Shown piece by piece: positions 1 through 5,784 of a stretch of 14,867 nt of DNA. The DNA comes from Oscillospiraceae bacterium. GTDB taxonomy: Bacteria; Bacillota_A; Clostridia; Oscillospirales; Oscillospiraceae. Under the pieces are notes generated by a model. It was not told the DNA's origin. It saw only the letters and a list, made by a program, of their open reading frames with translations, and did no database searches. The stretch is taken from positions 1 through 14,867 of the forward strand of contig JAFYLN010000057.1 in assembly GCA_017537045.1 (NCBI GenBank), in the 5' to 3' direction. Every line of letters starts with the position of its first letter. Positions within the stretch are counted from its first letter, which is position 1. Position numbers and translations under genes: made by a program.

Positions 1-49
1 AAACTTTCAAAATAACACATAATAATTACAAGTATACTTACAATTATTC

Positions 50-78
50 TTGACTAAAATGAAAGTAACAGCTATAAT
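50..78 (+). promoter_or_regulatory. Sigma-A promoter of the DUF4143 ATPase gene
   Basis: TTGACT at 50-55 and TATAAT at 73-78 are separated by exactly 17 bases, a near-consensus vegetative promoter. Transcription would start near 85, giving a very short leader before the ATG at 102. A 10-base perfect palindrome, AAGTATACTT, sits just upstream at 30-39 and could be an operator, though nothing else supports that. Confidence 0.8.
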
Positions 79-101
79 ACATCAAAAAGGAGGCGAGAGC
101 T

Positions 102-1550
102 ATGGCCATCACAAGTCGGGAAGGTATTCTGAAGGTGCTGTCCGCATTTAACCCCTGGTGGAAGACCGGGACAGTAAACCCCAAGATGTCCAAGACATAT
201 AAGCGGTTTGCTTTTCACGAAGCGATGAAGCGTCTGGATCAGACAGATATTCGCCGGATCGTTGTTCTTACCGGTACCAGGCGAGTTGGCAAGACCACCA
301 TTCAGTACCAGATGATCGAAACCCTCTTGAACCGGGGTGTTGCACCCCAGAAGATCGTTTTTATTTCCATGGATCATCCCATGCTGAAGCTCAGCGGTGT
401 GAACGAGGTTCTGGAATGCTACCATGAAAATATCTACGCAGAACAGGATGTATACTATTTCTTTGATGAGATCCAGTATGCGCAGGATTGGGACAAGTGG
501 CTCAAGACGATTTACGATATGCAGCCGGATACCCAGGTGGTTGCAACCGGTTCTGCCAGCCCTGCGCTGATCAAGGGCAACCAGGAGAGCGGAGCGGGCC
601 GCTGGACGGTCATCCAGGTTCCCACCATGTCTTTCTATGAGTATTGCGAGATCATGAATCTGGACCGTCCGGAGCTGCCCAAGACATTCAAGGCAACGCA
701 TATGCTCCACATGACGCAGCAGGATCGCACCAGGATCATGATGCAGCTGTCTAAGGTGCAGAATCACTTTAATCGCTATTTGCAGGTGGGCGGCTTCCCG
801 GAATTGGCACTGGCTGACAACGATATCATGGCACAGCAGGTCATGCGTGAGGATGTTGTGGACAAGGTCCTTAAGCGTGATCTTCCGTCGCTGTATAATA
901 TCCGCAACGCAACCGAGTTGGAGCGTATTTTCCTGTATCTTTGCAATGTATCTTCTGAAATCGTTTCCATTGATGCCATTGCAAAGGAGCTCAGTGGTGT
1001 GTCCCGTCCTACCGTGGAGAACTACATCCAGTATCTTGAAAGTGCCAACCTGATCTATCAGAGCTGGCCGGTGGATATGGCCGGCAAGCGTGTATTGAAG
1101 TCCAAGCCGAAGATCTATATTGCAGATGCCGCGATCCGCAACGCTGTGCTGATGGATGATTCCCTGCTGACCGACCCTGTCGAGATGGGCAAGGTCGTTG
1201 AGACTGCGGTTTATAAGCATGTGGCTGCATTCTATTATCAGAAGGCCACCTCTGTGGGATATTTCCGTGGTGGCAAGAAGAACAAGGAAATTGATATTGT
1301 TGTAGATTACCACAGTTCCGGAAATATCCTGATTGAAGTGAAGTACCGGGAGGGAGCGCCAATTCCGGATGATGATGCCATTGCTGAATTGTGTGCCGAT
1401 GCATCCGCTGCGATCGTTGTGACAAAGAGCGCATCCGACTTTGGTGTTCATAACACCAAGTCCGGCAAGGACATGCTCCGTATTCCTGCGTTTGCGTTCC
1501 TGTACCTGTTGGGTCACGCAGAGAAGAACGGGTACAAGGGTATTGATTGA
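102..1550 (+). CDS. AAA ATPase with DUF4143-type C-terminal region
   Basis: 482-residue ATPase. The P-loop GTRRVGKTT spans residues 58-66, Walker B ends in FFDEIQ (D122, E123), and TGSAS (149-153) fits sensor 1. Residues about 286-322 look like a winged helix. The C-terminal part carries KEIDIV (395-400) and IEVK (411-414), the spacing of a PD-(D/E)XK-type nuclease fold, as in the DUF4143 group of archaeal/bacterial AAA proteins. The start is supported by AAGGAGG at 87-93, eight bases ahead of the ATG, and by the promoter at 50-78. It is a single-gene unit closed by the hairpin at 1581-1608. Proteins of this family are common and mostly uncharacterised; whether it takes part in defence or merely flanks the island cannot be told. 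Its GC-richer coding sequence contrasts with the genes at 2172-4590. Confidence 0.88.
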   Translation: MAITSREGILKVLSAFNPWWKTGTVNPKMSKTYKRFAFHEAMKRLDQTDIRRIVVLTGTRRVGKTTIQYQMIETLLNRGVAPQKIVFISMDHPMLKLSGVNEVLECYHENIYAEQDVYYFFDEIQYAQDWDKWLKTIYDMQPDTQVVATGSASPALIKGNQESGAGRWTVIQVPTMSFYEYCEIMNLDRPELPKTFKATHMLHMTQQDRTRIMMQLSKVQNHFNRYLQVGGFPELALADNDIMAQQVMREDVVDKVLKRDLPSLYNIRNATELERIFLYLCNVSSEIVSIDAIAKELSGVSRPTVENYIQYLESANLIYQSWPVDMAGKRVLKSKPKIYIADAAIRNAVLMDDSLLTDPVEMGKVVETAVYKHVAAFYYQKATSVGYFRGGKKNKEIDIVVDYHSSGNILIEVKYREGAPIPDDDAIAELCADASAAIVVTKSASDFGVHNTKSGKDMLRIPAFAFLYLLGHAEKNGYKGID

Positions 1551-1580
1551 TTATCAACTATTTTAGATAAAGCGTTATCA

Positions 1581-1608
1581 GGCCCGGCGGGATCTTTCCT
1601 GCCGGGCC
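1581..1608 (+). terminator. Rho-independent terminator after the DUF4143 ATPase
   Basis: GGCCCGGC at 1581-1588 pairs perfectly with GCCGGGCC at 1601-1608. The stem extends inward through a G-T wobble and three more pairs to a loop of about four bases. The following bases (GATTTATG) make only a weak T-tract. It lies 31 bases past the stop codon. Confidence 0.75.
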
Positions 1609-1950
1609 GATTTATGTGCTTCGCATTATTCTTCCAAGTATTTTGATAATAAAGTAAGTACAAATTCTGATTATATAAATATTACGCACAAGCGAACTGA
1701 AACCGGTATGACACAGACTCAAATCTGTAACTGAGCGTGACTGAAAAGTACGGAATCTTTCTCAAAAACACGTCTCAACTATGATATTTGAAAAAATCTC
1801 ATGGAGAAATCTCTCAAATCAAGATAAAGGTTCCGTTATCCGCACCAGACTGATTTTCCAAGCCGTATTCCCCGCAGTCAAAATCCTCGCAATTCAAAGG
1901 GGTTCTGTGAGGACAATTTGCCCCTGCAAATGGCCGAACAGAACAGTCAA

Positions 1951-1998
1951 GGGAGGGGCAGGCCCGACCAGCTTTCAATTCCAACCTGAGCCCCTCCC
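1951..1998. repeat. Inverted repeat, 9-base perfect arms
   Basis: GGGAGGGGC (1951-1959) and GCCCCTCCC (1990-1998) are exact reverse complements around a 30-base loop. AGG next to the left arm can also pair with CCT near the right arm. It lies in non-coding sequence upstream of the Toprim gene. No T-tract follows, so it does not look like a terminator. Confidence 0.6.
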
Positions 1999-2052
1999 AG
2001 GCAGGTATGCGATTCCTACTTACTTATCAATTCCAATACTGATCGCTGTTCC

Positions 2053-2097
2053 TGCATATGCCTTCGGCAGGCAAAAAGCAGGCCAATCTCATATGCA
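2053..2097. repeat. Inverted repeat with nested mini-hairpin
   Basis: TGCATATG (2053-2060) is the reverse complement of CATATGCA (2090-2097). Just inside the left arm, TGCC-TTC-GGCA (2059-2069) makes a competing short hairpin. It is the second large-loop inverted repeat in the same gap. Function unknown. Confidence 0.5.
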
Positions 2098-2110
2098 ATG
2101 CCAATATCTC

Positions 2111-2153
2111 TTGCAAAATAGCTGATTATCCGATACACTATTATTAATAATAG
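2111..2153 (+). promoter_or_regulatory. Candidate promoter and 16-base palindrome before the Toprim gene
   Basis: TTGCAA (2111-2116) and TACACT (2134-2139) are 17 bases apart, a moderate sigma-A match with 4 of 6 bases in each box. A perfect 16-base palindrome, CTATTATTAATAATAG (2138-2153), touches the -10 box and would cover the expected start of transcription. That is the position of a repressor operator. Confidence 0.45.
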
Positions 2154-2171
2154 CGAAATAGGGGTATGAAT

Positions 2172-3407
2172 ATGGGAACATATATCACACTGGATATCGG
2201 AAATTTTGAAGTTGATTGGGGAAAGAACAGCAATTTCTTTGACCACTCACCGCTGTTTCGCCCATCAGATGTTAAGGAAATCCCCTATTTATATGCAAAA
2301 AATGTGGTACATAAGCAAGAGGGATACGCCAGAAAGCTTTCTCGAATGTCATGCCGTTTAGATTTATTGGGATACGATTATGCTTCCGCAGAATCCATGT
2401 ACAATAGAAATGTCTTGGAGTACATGGACAGCGGGTACTCTATTACTTTACCCTTTGAAGCTTACTGCAAAGCAGTTAGAAAGATTGATATTTCCAACCC
2501 AGACATGACAAAAATGGAGAACGTAGACTTTTCAGACAGAAGGGATTTGGGATTGTATGTAGCAAAGTGTGTTCTGGAACAATCCGAAATCAAGGACCTT
2601 CCTTGTGCCGAAGTTATTTCAGGAAGAGAAGTATACCGAACTCCTCTCGATGCTACTGAACACTTTCTTCGACATCTTGATCCATATATCATTCTCCGTT
2701 TGTTGGCTGATAACCCTGCAAGCGGAGAATTGGAGGTATGCTGGCGTTACTTCGATGTTGTTAGCGATGGTTGGGTTGATCGTGAACATGTTGTAAAACA
2801 ATTGGCTGCTGAAAATAAAATCCTGCTTGTGACAGAAGGAACGAGCGATGCACTGGTTTTGCGGAAAAGTATTGAGGAACTATATCCCGATATATCCGAT
2901 TTCTTTGATTTTATCGAAGTGACTGAGAAATTTCCGTTTACCGGCACCGGCAATCTGTATAACTTCTGCGTTGCGCTGTGTCAAATCAAGATTCAGAACA
3001 AGGTTATGGTAGTTTTTGATAATGACACTGCAGGAATAGAAAAATACCGAAAGGCTTTGGAGCTTATACGGCCAGATTCATTTATGATTACACGATTGCC
3101 GGACCATGCTGATTTTTCGGAGTTTCCAACTATCGGTCCGCACGGCGAATCCATCGATGATATCAATGGCAGAGCAGTAGCAATTGAGTGTTTCCTGGAT
3201 CTCTGCAGTACTGAGTTCTTACCCAGGGTGCGTTGGGGTTCGTATAACAAAGGAGAGCGGAAGTATCAGGGCGAGTTGGAGCAGAAGGACGAGTATGTCC
3301 GAGTCTTTAAGTCCACAGATCTTACTTCGGGCGAGTATAACACTGCAAAACTGAGGTATCTGATTGATTGGCTGATAGATGAATGGATAAAACGAACAAA
3401 CGGATAG
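2172..3407 (+). CDS. HEPN/Toprim-type protein (Toprim domain, defence-island family)
   Basis: About 411 residues. The centre holds a Toprim nuclease/primase-type domain: ILLVTEGTSDAL gives the catalytic Glu (residue about 222) and VMVVFDNDTAG gives the metal-binding DxD (about 283-285). INGRAVAIECFLD downstream fits the conserved tail of such proteins. The N-terminus (GTYITLDIGNFEVDWGKN) resembles the HEPN/Toprim N-terminal domain found in defence-island proteins, but I see no clean R-x4-6-H HEPN ribonuclease motif. Toprim domains cut or join nucleic acids using Mg2+, so a nucleic-acid-targeting effector is the natural guess. I prefer the ATG at 2172 because AGGGG ends seven bases before it; the in-frame ATG at 2166 is only one base from that site. 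Upstream are a moderate promoter and a palindrome. It is convergent with the cysteine-cluster gene and shares its terminator. Confidence 0.75.
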   Translation: MGTYITLDIGNFEVDWGKNSNFFDHSPLFRPSDVKEIPYLYAKNVVHKQEGYARKLSRMSCRLDLLGYDYASAESMYNRNVLEYMDSGYSITLPFEAYCKAVRKIDISNPDMTKMENVDFSDRRDLGLYVAKCVLEQSEIKDLPCAEVISGREVYRTPLDATEHFLRHLDPYIILRLLADNPASGELEVCWRYFDVVSDGWVDREHVVKQLAAENKILLVTEGTSDALVLRKSIEELYPDISDFFDFIEVTEKFPFTGTGNLYNFCVALCQIKIQNKVMVVFDNDTAGIEKYRKALELIRPDSFMITRLPDHADFSEFPTIGPHGESIDDINGRAVAIECFLDLCSTEFLPRVRWGSYNKGERKYQGELEQKDEYVRVFKSTDLTSGEYNTAKLRYLIDWLIDEWIKRTNG

Positions 3408-3411
3408 TCAA

Positions 3412-3455
3412 AGGGGCGATAAGGAAATGCATCCTTATCGCCCCTGCTAATTTTT
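3412..3455. terminator. Shared terminator between two convergent genes
   Basis: A perfect 13-base stem pairs 3412-3424 (AGGGGCGATAAGG) with 3433-3445 around an eight-base loop. It is followed by GCTAATTTTTA in the plus direction. It lies between the stop codons at 3407 (plus) and 3454 (minus). The T-tract is clear only for the plus strand. Confidence 0.85.
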
Positions 3456-4590
3456 ATATGGTTGTTGGAGGAACCTTGAATCCCATATCTCCGATACCGA
3501 GTACTCGATTAAAGAAGAAAGAAGACAGGGCGCTCTGAGGGAGATCACGAATTCTGTTATACTCAACTAATGTCCAGCCATTCATTTTGGCACGTTCAGC
3601 ATAACGTTCGCAAGCACCAATAACAGAATTTGCAGCATGTTTTCGCGTAATTCCCCTTTCGAGGTAAAGCTTGGACGAATCCGCTACTGCTTTCCAAATG
3701 ATTCCGTAAATTTGGGAAACTGAGAAATCATCTAGAAGAATCTCAAATGTCTTATACGTTTTGTCGCCCGGTGTAAATTCGAATCCAACTTTGCGCAACT
3801 GATAGTCCAGGTACTCAATACACTCAGCAACAGCAATTTTTCTCCACAGATTAACAGCTTCCTCTTCGTGATCAGAGGAGTAATATGTAGGATTAAGTAT
3901 TTCAGAGAAAAGATCCTGTTTATCTGCCGGGAATAAAAGATTTAAATAATATGTTACCTTATAGATGTAATATGTATGAGGAAAATCGTCTGCATCTACA
4001 TCAAAGGCTTCAACAGGAGAGTTTGGACTAACTGAAATAATTTGGTTGCGAGAAAGTTCTCTATAGATTTGTGCGCATAGGTCATTGGTCGGAGCCAATA
4101 CTGCATTTTCACCGATATATGGTTTAATTTCGAATAAGTTTTCCTTGCAGAGGGCTCGACACAGTGCACCCAAGTATACTTTTTGTTCAAATGAAAGATC
4201 TGAAAAAACAACAGGCTCTTTTTCTCTGGAATAAACTTCTCTGACTCGTCTGGAACGAAATTCCTGCTGCGCTTGCTCTGCCTCAATACAATTCTCACAA
4301 CTACACCAAGCATAGTACGGTCTATGATGGCAAATCGGGCAATACAGATCAGAGTCTTTGCGTCCCCAGGCCACAGCAGTTTTGGATTGCCGATCCCGTA
4401 CTAAGTATTCTTCGCAATACTCACAGATCTCATCCCCGCAAACTTCCGGAGGAAAAAGTCTATATAGTTCAGCGGTTCGAATGGCCAGTTGATACTCTTT
4501 AAGCAATTTGGTTACTGCTTCGCCACTATAATACCGCTGCATTAATTTTTCAACTTCGGCATCCGTTAAGTGATTGAGGTTCTTGTACAT
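3454..4590 (-). CDS. Unrecognised protein with HTH-like N-terminus and two cysteine clusters
   Basis: 378 residues, no family recognised with certainty. Residues 8-45 (LTDAEVEKLMQRYYSGEAV onward) look like a short helix-turn-helix. Eight cysteines follow: C51, C56 and C59, then C84, C87, C96, C98 and C101, with CEYC, CPIC and CENC pairs. Such spacing usually binds two zinc ions (zinc ribbons or rubredoxin-like knuckles). The remaining 260 residues are mostly helical and acidic in places, without a catalytic motif I can name. AAGG sits about nine bases ahead of the ATG, in the purine-rich run read on the minus strand. It has its own good promoter at 4624-4652. Its placement tail to tail with a Toprim protein suggests a nucleic-acid-related or regulatory role, but this is inference. 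Confidence 0.6.
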   Translation of the reverse strand: MYKNLNHLTDAEVEKLMQRYYSGEAVTKLLKEYQLAIRTAELYRLFPPEVCGDEICEYCEEYLVRDRQSKTAVAWGRKDSDLYCPICHHRPYYAWCSCENCIEAEQAQQEFRSRRVREVYSREKEPVVFSDLSFEQKVYLGALCRALCKENLFEIKPYIGENAVLAPTNDLCAQIYRELSRNQIISVSPNSPVEAFDVDADDFPHTYYIYKVTYYLNLLFPADKQDLFSEILNPTYYSSDHEEEAVNLWRKIAVAECIEYLDYQLRKVGFEFTPGDKTYKTFEILLDDFSVSQIYGIIWKAVADSSKLYLERGITRKHAANSVIGACERYAERAKMNGWTLVEYNRIRDLPQSALSSFFFNRVLGIGDMGFKVPPTTI

Positions 4591-4623
4591 TTGAAGACAC
4601 CTTCTCCCTATTCTAGTACCGTT

Positions 4624-4652
4624 ATTCTACAACAAATTGTGCGGCATTACAA
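4624..4652 (-). promoter_or_regulatory. Promoter of the cysteine-cluster gene
   Basis: On the minus strand TTGTAA (4652-4647) and TAGAAT (4629-4624) are spaced by 17 bases; the -10 box matches 5 of 6 and the -35 box 4 of 6. It lies 34 bases ahead of the ATG at 4590. So this gene need not depend on read-through from the XRE gene upstream. Confidence 0.6.
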
Positions 4653-4756
4653 CAGCTACTGATGTGCTGTCATGAGAAAGTGTTCGGGGTGGGATAGAAA
4701 TATCACTAGAACGGAGGAGAGTATCTTATCAAAAAATAATGCGGTTCTCTTGTTGC

Positions 4757-5008
4757 TTATTCGTCATCAGAATCATCAAAAGAGTAGTTATTCAGCTCGT
4801 CGAAAGCGAGGAATTCTGCCAGAGTCATATTGAATGCCAGGGCGATCTTGTGGAGTGTTTTCACTCTGGGGTTCTTGGTCAGGCCTCTGACAATATTGTC
4901 CAGAGTGGACTGCTTCACATCGCTCATGACCGCAAGCTTGTTGATCGCAATTCCACGATCCTTACACAGCTTCCGGATCCGCTTCACATAAATTTCTGAA
5001 TACTCCAT
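4757..5008 (-). CDS. XRE-family helix-turn-helix regulator
   Basis: 83 residues from the preferred start. The segment RIRKLCKDRGIAINKLA, then the VKQSTLDNIVRGLTKNP stretch, then LHKIALAFNMTLAEFL is the classic five-helix XRE/Cro-C1 fold. The last dozen residues are acidic (SFDDSDDE). I chose the ATG at 5008 (MEYSEIYV) because GAGGGA lies seven bases upstream on the minus strand. An in-frame ATG at 5038 has no ribosome site and falls inside an operator copy. It is divergent from a SLOG protein, and three ACCC-N6-GGGT sites fill the space between them, so it probably represses itself and that neighbour. Small XRE proteins also act as antitoxins; that alternative is open. Confidence 0.9.
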   Translation of the reverse strand: MEYSEIYVKRIRKLCKDRGIAINKLAVMSDVKQSTLDNIVRGLTKNPRVKTLHKIALAFNMTLAEFLAFDELNNYSFDDSDDE

Positions 5009-5032
5009 ACCGATTCCCTCGCTCTCATCATT

Positions 5033-5046
5033 ACCCATTTACGGGT
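5033..5046. promoter_or_regulatory. Operator copy 1 (ACCC-N6-GGGT)
   Basis: ACCCATTTACGGGT is a dyad with four-base arms and a six-base centre. It lies at about the start of transcription of the XRE gene, downstream of the minus-strand promoter at 5054-5081, and overlaps the rejected ATG at 5038. It matches copies 2 and 3 in arms and spacing. Confidence 0.7.
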
Positions 5047-5053
5047 TAGTATG

Positions 5054-5081
5054 ATGATAACAACGGAAACGCACATATTAA
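5054..5081 (-). promoter_or_regulatory. Candidate promoter of the XRE gene
   Basis: On the minus strand TTAATA (5081-5076) and TATCAT (5059-5054) are 16 bases apart. The -10 box matches 5 of 6 bases and the -35 box 4 of 6. The -35 box runs into operator copy 2, and transcription would begin near operator copy 1, so bound regulator would block it. Confidence 0.45.
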
Positions 5082-5095
5082 CCCGAATACGGGTT
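5080..5095. promoter_or_regulatory. Operator copy 2 (AACCCG-N4-CGGGTT)
   Basis: AACCCGAATACGGGTT is the most symmetric copy, with six-base perfect arms. It touches the -35 box of the rightward promoter (TTGACT, 5094-5099) and of the leftward one, so it can control both directions. Confidence 0.75.
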
Positions 5096-5122
5096 GACTT
5101 CTAAAATATATACTCTTACAAT
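5094..5122 (+). promoter_or_regulatory. Promoter of the SLOG gene
   Basis: TTGACT (5094-5099) and TACAAT (5117-5122) have a 17-base spacer and each matches 5 of 6 consensus bases. It is bracketed by operator copies 2 and 3. Transcription would start around 5129, so the RNA begins inside operator 3 and reaches the ribosome site at 5146-5150. Confidence 0.8.
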
Positions 5123-5124
5123 TA

Positions 5125-5138
5125 ACCCATATTCGGGT
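5125..5138. promoter_or_regulatory. Operator copy 3 (ACCC-N6-GGGT)
   Basis: ACCCATATTCGGGT has the same arms and six-base spacing as copies 1 and 2. It lies right after the -10 box of the SLOG promoter, across the expected transcription start. The centres of the three copies are 48 and 44 bases apart. Confidence 0.7.
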
Positions 5139-5157
5139 AATGAGTGAGGGTAAATAT

Positions 5158-5613
5158 ATGGAGGGAAAGAGCTGTTTCTTTATTGGTCACAGGGAGGCAG
5201 ATGAACGACTGCTCCCCAGACTGGAATTGGTGGTTGATCGGTTGATCCAGGAGGAGAATGTCCGCTATTTTTATATAGGTGGGTACGGCGGCTTTGACCG
5301 GGTTGCTGCCGCCGCTGTCAGGCGCATGAAACAGAAGCATCCGGACATCACCCTGATGCTAGTGCTGCCGTATCATCCCACTGAACGCCCCACAGAGGCT
5401 CCCGACGGGTTTGATGGGACATATCACCCTGACGGCCTGGAAAGTACGCCGAAACGGTACGCAATCGTGCGAGCCAACAGGATTATGGTAGATACCTCCG
5501 ACTGGCTGGTCTGCTATGTTCGTCATGGTGCAAGCAATTCACGGAAGCTACTGGAGTATGCTCAAAGAAGAAAGCGTAAAATTCAGATATACAATATTGC
5601 TCTGGATGAATAG
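5158..5613 (+). CDS. SLOG-family nucleotide-binding protein (YpsA/DUF1273-like)
   Basis: 151 residues with a Rossmann-type fold of the SMF/DprA-LOG superfamily. SCFFIGHRE (residues 5-13) gives the first strand and the GHR motif, IGGYGGFDRVA (40-50) the glycine-rich nucleotide loop, LVLPYHP (68-74) the next strand, and YVRHGASNS (120-128) the final SGA-like loop. Its length and motif order resemble the short YpsA/DUF1273 group. Such proteins bind nucleotide-type ligands; several SLOG families are thought to sense nucleotide signals in conflict systems. I take the ATG at 5158 because GAGGG ends seven bases ahead of it and the promoter would start RNA near 5129; the in-frame ATG at 5140 has no ribosome site. 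It shares operators with the divergent XRE gene. Substrate or ligand is unknown. Confidence 0.82.
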   Translation: MEGKSCFFIGHREADERLLPRLELVVDRLIQEENVRYFYIGGYGGFDRVAAAAVRRMKQKHPDITLMLVLPYHPTERPTEAPDGFDGTYHPDGLESTPKRYAIVRANRIMVDTSDWLVCYVRHGASNSRKLLEYAQRRKRKIQIYNIALDE

Positions 5614-5700
5614 CTCTTTTTATGCTTCAAACTCCGCCCGACAGTATATTTTTCGCAAGATTACCAACGGAACATTTGCGTTTGCAGTGCGCGTATATAG

Positions 5701-5741
5701 AAATCGTGCCGGTGTGATTACACCGACACGATTTTTGCTTT
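5701..5741. terminator. Terminator between the SLOG gene and rdrB
   Basis: AAATCGTG (5701-5708) pairs with CACGATTT (5727-5734) and, after one mismatch, CGGTGT (5710-5715) pairs with ACACCG (5720-5725) around a four-base loop. TTGCTTTT follows in the plus direction. It lies between the convergent stops at 5613 and 5785 and may serve both. Confidence 0.85.
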
Positions 5742-5784
5742 TAGATTGTGTGTCAAGGAAACCGATAAAGACGCATAACTTTAG

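Larger units (their letters stand above)
1609..2110. other. Long gap without a convincing gene; inverted repeats present
   Basis: About 500 bases lie between the terminator of the ATPase gene and the promoter of the Toprim gene. The only open frame of note (1781-2125, plus strand, 114 codons) has no ribosome site, an unlikely composition and no recognisable domain, so I do not call it. Two inverted repeats with loops of about 30 bases lie at 1951-1998 and 2053-2097, and the 10-mer TCAATTCCAA occurs twice (1975-1984 and 2027-2036). The stretch may hold a structured RNA or decayed sequence; neither is shown. Confidence 0.5.

Noticed and set aside
72..1517. A 481-codon open frame on the minus strand
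   Set aside because: It is antisense to the ATPase gene, which has a promoter, a ribosome site and clear motifs. The frame has no domain and a composition typical of an antisense shadow.
102..1550. DUF4143 ATPase as a member of the RADAR system
   Set aside because: It has its own promoter and terminator, lies more than 4 kb from the operon, and its family is widespread outside defence islands.
1890..2110. Possible CRISPR remnant, because of TCAATTCCAA twice at 52-base spacing
   Set aside because: Only 10 bases are shared, there are two copies, and the flanks do not repeat.
1781..2125. A 114-codon open frame on the plus strand
   Set aside because: No ribosome site, no recognisable domain, and it spans inverted repeats in an otherwise non-coding gap.
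4710..4740. GGAGGAG on the plus strand suggesting a rightward small gene
   Set aside because: No ATG, GTG or TTG at a suitable distance opens a frame; stops follow quickly and the XRE gene occupies the other strand.
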